Source of the DNA: an uncultured Lachnospiraceae bacterium
GTDB taxonomy: Bacteria; Bacillota; Clostridia; Lachnospirales; Lachnospiraceae
Direction of reading: 5' to 3'
DNA length: 10,146 nt
Assembly (NCBI GenBank): GCA_910588285.1
Contig: CAJUQB010000137.1
Coordinates: forward strand, 1-10,146
The position numbers and the translations under genes are program-made. Shown piece after piece: positions 5,903-10,146 of the stretch; position 1 is the stretch's first letter, and every line of letters starts with the position of its first letter. The notes beneath the pieces were generated by a model. That model ran no database searches. It saw nothing but the letters and a program-made list of their open reading frames with translations, and was not told the DNA's origin.

Positions 5903-6376
5903 TTAAAAGTTGAACACCTGTCCCCAATCGAAACAGCCGGACGCTTCTGTACTTTTCGGCCATTCTCTGCACCATGTGGGAACACCGGGCATTTCAACCC
6001 TGTCAAAACTTGGAGTGTAGGGCTTGATGTCGAGTACGGGTGTATTGTCGTTTGCGTCAATGAATGCAACACGAATCATGCCTTTGGTGAAATCAATATT
6101 GATAATTTCGGACGCTGTTAATGCAATCGGGTTCGGACGCGCAGGAGATCGTGTCGCAAATACACCCATGACTTCGGGTGCGCCTTGATAGGGCTGTTCT
6201 GTCTGTAATTCATTCCGGCCTGCGTCGTTGTCGCAATCGCTGAACCACCAGAGAACATTGATGTGACTGAACCCCTCTAAGGCTTGCAGTCCGGGAATAT
6301 ACCCCGGCTCTAACTGAATACATGTGCCGTTTTCATCATTCTTTACTTTGCCAATGGCTTTTAATTGATAGGTCAT
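5903..6376 (-). CDS. trmO: TrmO/TsaA-family tRNA (t6A37) methyltransferase
   Basis: A 157-residue protein of the TsaA/TrmO (formerly YaeB/VirR) family. TrmO methylates N6-threonylcarbamoyladenosine at tRNA position 37 with S-adenosylmethionine, giving m6t6A and tuning decoding of ANN codons. Visible are the opening strand (LKAIGKVKNDE), LEGFSHINVLWWF (33-45), the hallmark GVFATRSPARPNPIAL (71-86) and NTPVLDIKPYTPSFDR (111-126) near the C-terminus. It is the short single-domain form; E. coli TrmO is longer. AAGGAGG lies about 7 nt before the ATG, and a MerR-type promoter begins about 30 nt upstream. GNAT follows after 11 nt. An inducible, mobile-element copy is unusual, as the chromosomal gene is normally housekeeping. 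Family certain; the exact tRNA target inferred from family. Confidence 0.85.
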   Translation of the reverse strand: MTYQLKAIGKVKNDENGTCIQLEPGYIPGLQALEGFSHINVLWWFSDCDNDAGRNELQTEQPYQGAPEVMGVFATRSPARPNPIALTASEIINIDFTKGMIRVAFIDANDNTPVLDIKPYTPSFDRVEMPGVPTWCREWPKSTEASGCFDWGQVFNF

Positions 6377-6406
6377 ATTTTTCCTCCTTGCTTTGCTGGT
6401 AAATCA

Positions 6407-6437
6407 AGTATAAGACCTCACACCATGTGAGATGCAA
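6407..6437 (-). promoter_or_regulatory. MerR-type promoter with dyad in a 19-bp spacer
   Basis: On the minus strand a -35 TTGCAT (6437-6432) and a -10 TATACT (6412-6407) are separated by exactly 19 bp. That spacer contains the inverted repeat CTCACA-TGG-TGTGAG (6431-6417). Overlong spacers with a dyad between the boxes are the hallmark of MerR-activated promoters, where the bound activator untwists DNA. The arrangement closely recalls the BmrR-controlled bmr promoter of Bacillus subtilis. The start should be near 6400, giving a short leader to trmO at 6376. The MerR gene ends 57 bp upstream, so it is the obvious regulator. Confidence 0.85.
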
Positions 6438-6493
6438 CAGGGAAAAATATAAAATGCCATCCATTTTAGCGGGATATTTCAAAGTCTGTACAA

Positions 6494-7306
6494 TCATGTA
6501 TGTTCCAGCGGTATTTGAAGTTCAATCAGATATTTTTCAGGGTTATTCTCATTCCACGGGCCTCTATGCACGATTTGACGCATCGGGTCAGACATTTTGT
6601 ATCCACTGTTTTTCTGCAGCCATTCGGCAAAGGCAAGGTAGGCTCCTTTTATATTTGCAAAATCGCCATAGACCATTGTGCAGGTCATGTACGGGACTGG
6701 TTCTGTCATGCGGAAACAAAATGATTCTTTTGCCTTTTCCATTTTCTTTACCGGAGCGCATAGTTCAATATCAACATCTGTCTCCCGAAATTCTGCATCG
6801 TGATAAATAGAAAATGTATTGCCCGTTATTTCTATTTTTTGTGCACCCGCAAAAGTAGAAAGTTCTTTCCATAAATCGCCCTCGGAATAGTAGGTTGGCA
6901 CAACTTTCCGCAAGGACAGCACCTGATACGCCGGAATCGACTTAACGGAGATGTTATAGTGCATTTCTCCTTTACCACCCTGTATTTCACTCTTTGCAAG
7001 TTCGATCTTCCGCAGTTTTTCTTGTTCGGCCTGTATTGCATTTTCTATCTCTATGCGCTTTTTGTCGAGCTGCGTAAGGAGTGATTGCTTGTCCAGCGTC
7101 AGGGCAAGCGCGATTTCTGAAACATTCAGTCCACTGTCCCGCAAATACAGGATTTTATTTAGACGTGGTATTTGCTCCACCGAATACAGCCGGTGTCCCG
7201 TCCACTTGTCAACCTCTGCCGGTTTCAGAATGCCTGCCTCGTCATAATAGCGGAGCATACGAATAGATACCTGCGTCAGCTTTGAAAATTCTCCTATCCG
7301 AAACAT
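6494..7306 (-). CDS. MerR-family transcriptional activator with GyrI-like ligand-binding domain
   Basis: A 270-residue regulator. Residues 1-70 form the MerR DNA-binding domain: FRIGEFSKLTQVSIRMLRYY (2-21), the wing DEAGILKPAEVDKWTGHRLY (22-41) and the second helix pair. A coiled coil follows (about 75-110). Residues 115-270 form a GyrI-like (SOUL/AraC-effector type) small-molecule domain with SVKSIPAYQVLSLRKVVPTY and closing IVHRGPWNENNPEKYLIELQ. The architecture matches BmrR/BltR-like regulators that sense lipophilic or cationic drugs. The ribosome binding site AGGTGG precedes the ATG at 7306, and a strong sigma-A promoter lies at 7381-7409. Its likely target is the dyad promoter just downstream (6407-6437), which drives trmO and the GNAT gene. 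The inducer is unknown. I see no metal-binding Cys pattern of the MerR/CueR class. Confidence 0.92.
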   Translation of the reverse strand: MFRIGEFSKLTQVSIRMLRYYDEAGILKPAEVDKWTGHRLYSVEQIPRLNKILYLRDSGLNVSEIALALTLDKQSLLTQLDKKRIEIENAIQAEQEKLRKIELAKSEIQGGKGEMHYNISVKSIPAYQVLSLRKVVPTYYSEGDLWKELSTFAGAQKIEITGNTFSIYHDAEFRETDVDIELCAPVKKMEKAKESFCFRMTEPVPYMTCTMVYGDFANIKGAYLAFAEWLQKNSGYKMSDPMRQIVHRGPWNENNPEKYLIELQIPLEHT

Positions 7307-7380
7307 CGTTTCACCACCTACTCTAACTATATTTGTGCTTTTATCTCATTACAGCTTTATATGTTACTTGCTGCATCCTT

Positions 7381-7409
7381 ATTGTACCGTCTTTCGTTTA
7401 GTCTATCAA
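7381..7409 (-). promoter_or_regulatory. Sigma-A promoter of the merR-type gene
   Basis: -35 TTGATA (7409-7404), 17-bp spacer, -10 TACAAT (7386-7381), each a 5 of 6 match to consensus. The start should lie near 7374, giving a leader of about 68 nt before the ATG at 7306. The normal 17-bp spacer suggests constitutive expression of the regulator, unlike the 19-bp target promoter. Confidence 0.75.
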
Positions 7410-7439
7410 TGCTGTTCATGGTATGAGAACTTTTTCCTA

Positions 7440-7536
7440 GTCACCACAAAATGGCAAGCAATGCAATCTTCCGTAAGATTGCGTATTTTGGCAGGAATCC
7501 GTTTCCGGTATTCCTGCCAAAATGCTTGTTGGTGAC
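7440..7536. repeat. Branched inverted-repeat structure downstream of the relaxase
   Basis: Outer arms GTCACC (7440-7445) / GGTGAC (7531-7536) and CAAGCA (7455-7460) / TGCTTG (7523-7528) enclose two hairpins. The first is GCAATCTT-CCGT-AAGATTGC (7463-7482). The second is a 13-bp perfect stem (7486-7498 with 7510-7522), extended by CCG/CGG with one bulged T. The whole can fold as a three-way, cloverleaf-like unit of about 97 nt. It does not code for a recognisable protein and no U tract follows either way. It could be a transfer or replication origin, an RNA, or the structured end of a mobile cassette. Confidence 0.75.
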
Positions 7537-7557
7537 ATGTCCCCAAACCCCTGAGAT

Positions 7558-7596
7558 CATCACCTGCGGTGATGGCTGCGCGTTCCGTTGGAACGC
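7558..7596. repeat. Two simple hairpins next to the relaxase 3' end
   Basis: CATCACC-TGC-GGTGATG (7558-7574) and GCGTTCC-GTT-GGAACGC (7580-7596) are perfect 7-bp stems with 3-nt loops, 5 nt apart. They sit between the relaxase stop (7621) and the branched structure. No run of T follows on the minus strand, so neither is a clear intrinsic terminator. Confidence 0.7.
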
Positions 7597-7620
7597 TGAA
7601 AACCGAAAACAGAAGGAACC

Positions 7621-9030
7621 CTATTGCCGTGACTTCTGCGTGTTCCTCTGCGGTTCCCGCCCGGTGGGAATATCCAGCAAATGCTCCACATTTGCCCGGA
7701 CATTATAAAGCTCCTTCATATCGGCCCTGGCCTGCTTGTAAGCAGAGTAAACCTCCCGTTTCTGCTTCAGAAGTCCGGTGTATTCCTCCCGCAGAGATTT
7801 GACTGAGGGCAGCTTTGTGATCCCAACTTCGTCAAAGTGTTTCTTCGCCGCCTGGTGCAGAAGGATTTCCGTCTCATGCGCCGCACGGAATTTTTTGCTG
7901 TACCCGGCTTTCCGGTATTCCACATAGACCGCCCGCGTCTTGACATAATTGACGATCTGTTTCTGCAGCTCCCCGTTGGCGGCCATCTGCGATTCCAGCT
8001 CCTTGATCTGTACCGACAGCGCATTAAAATTAGCAGTAGCAATATCTGATTTTTTCTGCAAATCCTCATAGTTCATATCGCCATGCTCTTTGAGCCAGAT
8101 CACCGCCTGGGAGAGCTGTTTTAAGTTGAACACCTTCGCCCAGCGTTCATACCCTGGACCCTTGCCGGAGCGGACCGCCGCCTCAATGTCCACCAGCAGC
8201 CCAACTTTGGAAACCGGCTTTTGGGGAGAGGTACGGCGCGGCTTCACCATCCGGGTGCCGGCGATCCGTTCTTTGATGGCCTGCTCGGTATAGTCGCCCT
8301 TTAACGTGTCACACCGGGTATATCTATCCTCCGGTGACAAGCGAAAACGGAGGTACTTCCGCTTCTGGTTGACTTCAATCCCAGCCGCCTCCAGCTTTTT
8401 CAAAAGTTCTTCAAAGTCCTTCGGCTTTTCTTCCAGGGCTGCGTCGATGGCCCATCGTAGCTGCTCCTGGTGGGAAGGCTGTTTCTGACTTCCCATCCAT
8501 GTGCCGTAATGGTCCCGGCTGGGTTTCGGATTCTCTACAATGGAAACCCCATGCTCCAGGCAGAGCTTGTCATTCATACGCCGGATTGCCCAGGTGGAAC
8601 CCCAGAAGTTGCGGAATTTTTTCTGACAATCCAGTGTGGTAGAATTTATGATAATGTGATTATGAACATGGTGTTTATCCACATGGGTGCAGACAACAAA
8701 AGCATGGTTTCCCTTCGTCAGCTTCAATGCCAGTTCACACCCGATCTGGTTCGCTTCTTCCGGCGTGACCTCGCCGGGCCTGAACGCCTGCCGGAGATGG
8801 TAGGCAATCACATCATCCGCACCCCGGTTACGTCCGGTCAGGTTCACATACTGCCGTTTGGATAAAAGAAACTCCGCATCGGCGGTCCGGGTGTCACACG
8901 CATAGCCATAAATGAATTTTCCAAAATCGGTTTTCTGCGGATTCTCTACATAGTCAATGATGTCTGCAATCGCCGTGGAAACATCCCGTCCTTTTCCAAC
9001 GTGCAGCGGCATGAGCCGTGTGGTCGCCAT
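7621..9030 (-). CDS. MOBP-type relaxase/mobilization nuclease
   Basis: A 469-residue relaxase (Relaxase/VirD2-like domain) that should nick the element at its origin of transfer and pilot the single strand into the recipient. The metal-binding histidine motif III is complete: His 116, Asp 118, His 121 and His 123 in HVDKHHVHNHIIIN. The N-terminal segment ADIIDYVENPQKT holds Tyr 27, a candidate nicking tyrosine, in a setting usual for this family. After about residue 200 come a charged region and a long coiled-coil-like tail (330-460). The sequence is highly typical of Tn1549/CTn-like Clostridia ICEs, and the length suggests an intact gene. AGGGGG lies before the ATG at 9030, and the DUF3849 gene ends 32 nt upstream, so the two likely form one unit. 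GC content looks higher than in the cargo genes. Confidence 0.94.
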   Translation of the reverse strand: MATTRLMPLHVGKGRDVSTAIADIIDYVENPQKTDFGKFIYGYACDTRTADAEFLLSKRQYVNLTGRNRGADDVIAYHLRQAFRPGEVTPEEANQIGCELALKLTKGNHAFVVCTHVDKHHVHNHIIINSTTLDCQKKFRNFWGSTWAIRRMNDKLCLEHGVSIVENPKPSRDHYGTWMGSQKQPSHQEQLRWAIDAALEEKPKDFEELLKKLEAAGIEVNQKRKYLRFRLSPEDRYTRCDTLKGDYTEQAIKERIAGTRMVKPRRTSPQKPVSKVGLLVDIEAAVRSGKGPGYERWAKVFNLKQLSQAVIWLKEHGDMNYEDLQKKSDIATANFNALSVQIKELESQMAANGELQKQIVNYVKTRAVYVEYRKAGYSKKFRAAHETEILLHQAAKKHFDEVGITKLPSVKSLREEYTGLLKQKREVYSAYKQARADMKELYNVRANVEHLLDIPTGREPQRNTQKSRQ

Positions 9031-9062
9031 CCCATCACCCCCTTACTGTAAAACCGGCTCTG

Positions 9063-9572
9063 TTATCGTGCCTGTTCTTTTTTTATTTTCGGTTTATCAC
9101 TGTGAGCCGCCTGCTGCCCGGCACTTTTATTCAGGCTGTCACGGACAGAAGGTTTCTCCTGTGCCAGCGCATACTCCCGTCTTGCCTGCGTGAGAAATAA
9201 ATCCATCAGCCCTGTATGGCTGCGGTCCACAACAAAGTAAACATTCCTATCATATCCGAAACCATCCTTATCCTCACAGACCGGGATTGTCTGCGCCCAC
9301 GCCTTGTTGTCCCGTGAAATGCGCCCGTCGTAGTCCTTCTGCCTGACCGTGTTGGCAAGGACATAGAAAATCCGGCCAGGATCAAATTGCTGTAAGACCT
9401 GCTGCACACACGCGGAGCCTAAACAATTATCCCGGTAGTTGTCCGCAATGGCCTGTTCGATTGCCTCCTTACACGCAATGTTTGCCTTGTGGGAAGCGCG
9501 GTACTGATCCAGCTCCCCATGCTCATGTGCATAGGTAGCAGAATGAAAATAAATTGGTGTTGTATCTTTCAA
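9063..9572 (-). CDS. DUF3849-domain protein of the ICE backbone
   Basis: A 169-residue protein matching the DUF3849 pattern. Characteristic stretches are YAHEHGELDQYRASHKANIA with CKEAIEQAI (14-42), RIFYVLANTVRQKDYDGRIS (67-86) with RDNKAWAQ (87-94), and a strand VYFVVDRSHTGLMDLF (111-126). These proteins are known from Clostridia ICEs and have no established function. The tail after 135 is charged and probably disordered. I chose the TTG at 9572 because GGAGGG lies about 7 nt upstream and the protein then begins MKDTTPIYFHSATYAHE, which is where the family begins; the ATG at 9605 would add 11 residues and lies in the terminator-like hairpin. It precedes the relaxase gene by 32 nt and is likely co-transcribed with it. 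Confidence 0.85.
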   Translation of the reverse strand: MKDTTPIYFHSATYAHEHGELDQYRASHKANIACKEAIEQAIADNYRDNCLGSACVQQVLQQFDPGRIFYVLANTVRQKDYDGRISRDNKAWAQTIPVCEDKDGFGYDRNVYFVVDRSHTGLMDLFLTQARREYALAQEKPSVRDSLNKSAGQQAAHSDKPKIKKEQAR

Positions 9573-9588
9573 TGAAATCCCTCCAATC

Positions 9589-9612
9589 AAAAAAGCTGCC
9601 ATCACAGACAGC
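9589..9612 (-). terminator. Terminator-like hairpin directly before the DUF3849 gene
   Basis: GCTGTC-TGTGAT-GGCAGC (one G-U pair) followed by TTTTTT on the minus strand, only about 16 nt before the TTG start. If active it would block read-through into the DUF3849-relaxase unit; if a promoter lies at about 9617-9643 it would sit at the extreme 5' end of that transcript. Confidence 0.65.
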
Positions 9613-9616
9613 CCGA

Positions 9617-9643
9617 ATTATAGAAAAAGGGCGGGGCCGCCAA
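9617..9643 (-). promoter_or_regulatory. Possible promoter between the two terminators
   Basis: TATAAT (9622-9617) is a perfect -10 box. A TTGGCG with a short 15-bp spacer (9643-9638) lies in the loop of the upstream terminator. The spacing is poor, so this is only a candidate, but no other promoter is visible for the DUF3849-relaxase genes. Confidence 0.3.
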
Positions 9644-9654
9644 TGCGCCCCGCC
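9624..9654 (-). terminator. Strong intrinsic terminator after the CD1845-like gene
   Basis: GGCGGGGC (9654-9647) pairs with GCCCCGCC (9637-9630) over a 9-nt loop, then CTTTTTC on the minus strand. It begins 8 nt after the stop codon of the membrane-protein gene and is a very stable GC stem. Confidence 0.8.
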
Positions 9655-9662
9655 GAAACTGT

Positions 9663-9953
9663 TTAACCAAATACGAAATCCTTTAGTGCGCTGTTTGCGC
9701 CGCCGATGATCCCCACCAGCCAGGCCGCCGCCATTGGCAGACCGTAGGGGCTGATCAGGAACGCGATCACCAGCCATGAAAGCCCCGGCCAGAATCCGGC
9801 TGCGAAGAATAGCACCAGCGCCGCCAGAAATACGATTCCTGATAAAATCCCCAGCACGGCGCCGGAAACGATTACTAGGAATTTACACACCAGATAAAGA
9901 ATCCCCGTAACCAGTACAAAGGGAAGTGCCAGCAATTTACCAATCAGACGCAT
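9663..9953 (-). CDS. CD1845-like small membrane protein of the ICE backbone
   Basis: A 96-residue hydrophobic protein with about three membrane segments (near residues 8-30, 31-52 and 55-72) and a final amphipathic stretch (AWLVGIIGGANSALKDFVFG). The opening MRLIGKLLALPFVLVTGILY and the phrase LVIAFLISPYGLPMAAAWLV match what I know as the CD1845 family, found in the conjugation regions of Tn1549-like elements, with no assigned function. AGGAGG lies 7 nt before the ATG. A promoter (10052-10080) and a possible short leader ORF lie upstream, and a GC-rich terminator follows the stop, so it appears to be its own transcription unit. It may aid the mating channel or protect the membrane; both are guesses from context. 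Confidence 0.8.
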   Translation of the reverse strand: MRLIGKLLALPFVLVTGILYLVCKFLVIVSGAVLGILSGIVFLAALVLFFAAGFWPGLSWLVIAFLISPYGLPMAAAWLVGIIGGANSALKDFVFG

Positions 9954-9997
9954 ACGCCCGCCTCCTTTCCTTTTCCATGTCCGTTTTTTCAGGACAA

Positions 9998-10033
9998 TCA
10001 GGTATGCCCGGAGGGTGTTTCAAAGAGAAACAT
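9998..10033 (-). CDS. Possible 11-codon leader peptide
   Basis: ATG with GAGGGG about 5 nt upstream opens a short ORF, MFLFETPSGHT, then stop. It lies between the promoter and the CD1845-like gene. Its codons contain CCCTCC, which could pair with the GGAGG of the downstream ribosome binding site. Translation of this peptide could thus expose or hide that site. No function is known to me. Confidence 0.35.
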   Translation of the reverse strand: MFLFETPSGHT

Positions 10034-10051
10034 ATTTGCCCCTCTATCAAA

Positions 10052-10080
10052 ATTCTACCGTGCCGGCTGCCGGAAAGCAA
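10052..10080 (-). promoter_or_regulatory. Promoter for the CD1845-like gene
   Basis: -35 TTGCTT (10080-10075), 17-bp spacer, -10 TAGAAT (10057-10052; 5 of 6 match). The start would be near 10045, just before the leader ORF ribosome binding site. A small palindrome, GCCGGC, lies in the spacer. Confidence 0.55.
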
Positions 10081-10096
10081 CGGCGTTTTTTCCTGT

Positions 10097-10146
10097 TTAC
10101 GAAATGTTCGCAAATCCCCGCAGCAGCTTATCCATGCCATCCCACA
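10097..10146 (-). CDS. C-terminal end of an unidentified ICE gene
   Basis: An open frame enters from the right edge and ends at TAA (10099-10097), with visible residues WDGMDKLLRGFANIS. It lies just upstream of the promoter at 10052-10080, as expected for the end of a preceding backbone gene. Fifteen residues are too few to name the protein; a different frame is open across this edge but looks like a shadow. Confidence 0.4.
   Translation of the reverse strand, partial: WDGMDKLLRGFANIS

Noticed and set aside
7463..7522. Intrinsic terminator for the relaxase gene
   Set aside because: The stems are strong but none is followed by a U tract on the minus strand, so normal intrinsic termination is not supported.
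7440..7596. CRISPR array or integron attC site
   Set aside because: The repeats are inverted and all different, with no regular spacers; the core ends expected of attC (GTTRRRY) are not seen at the outer arms.
7451..7708. Plus-strand ORFs across the hairpin cluster
   Set aside because: They cross inverted repeats and the antisense of the relaxase tail, and show no ribosome binding site or protein pattern.
8470..8865. Plus-strand ORF of 131 codons opposite the relaxase
   Set aside because: Antisense shadow of the relaxase motif III region.
9937..10140. Minus-strand ORF of 67 codons at the right edge
   Set aside because: It overlaps the start of the CD1845-like gene, runs through the promoter and leader, has odd composition, and lacks a ribosome binding site in view.

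Overview
The window looks like part of an integrative and conjugative element (ICE) of the Tn1549/Clostridioides-CTn type from a gut Clostridia (Bacillota) genome. Every gene I can support is on the minus strand, so transcription runs from position 10146 towards 1. Strong AGGAGG-type ribosome binding sites, ICE-type proteins (MOBP relaxase, DUF3849 protein, CD1845-like membrane protein, small sigma-70 region-4 protein) and mixed base composition support this. The species cannot be named from the window alone.

Region by region, in the direction of transcription. (1) 10146-7621, element backbone, GC-richer: the tail of an unidentified gene, a promoter with a possible 11-codon leader peptide, a small CD1845-like membrane protein, two terminator-like hairpins, a DUF3849 protein and the relaxase. 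(2) 7620-7307, non-coding: a cluster of inverted repeats (a branched structure of about 97 nt plus two simple hairpins), then a good sigma-A promoter for the next gene. (3) 7306-5286: a MerR-family regulator with a GyrI-like ligand-binding domain, then a trmO-type tRNA methyltransferase and a GNAT acetyltransferase. The trmO-GNAT pair has a textbook MerR-type promoter: a 19-bp spacer filled by a dyad. (4) 5097-1660: a tightly packed six-gene operon for an ABC-2 exporter (ATPase, permease), a lipoprotein, an ECF sigma factor, a small one-TM protein that is a candidate anti-sigma factor, and a Yip1-like membrane protein. (5) 1606-1047: an orphan OmpR-type winged-helix regulator whose natural start seems lost through a one-base deletion, followed by a strong terminator. 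(6) 930-587: an attenuator-like leader with a promoter, hairpins, a leader ORF and an internal terminator. (7) 586-167: a small sigma-70 region-4 protein typical of these ICEs.

My reading is that 1047-7306 is accessory cargo inserted between the relaxase and sigma genes of the backbone, flanked by structured DNA on both sides. The cargo holds two separately controlled stress or resistance-like modules. One is a small-molecule-responsive MerR switch driving a tRNA-modifying enzyme and an acetyltransferase. The other is an ECF-sigma-linked exporter probably concerned with the cell envelope. The substrates and inducers cannot be read from sequence.
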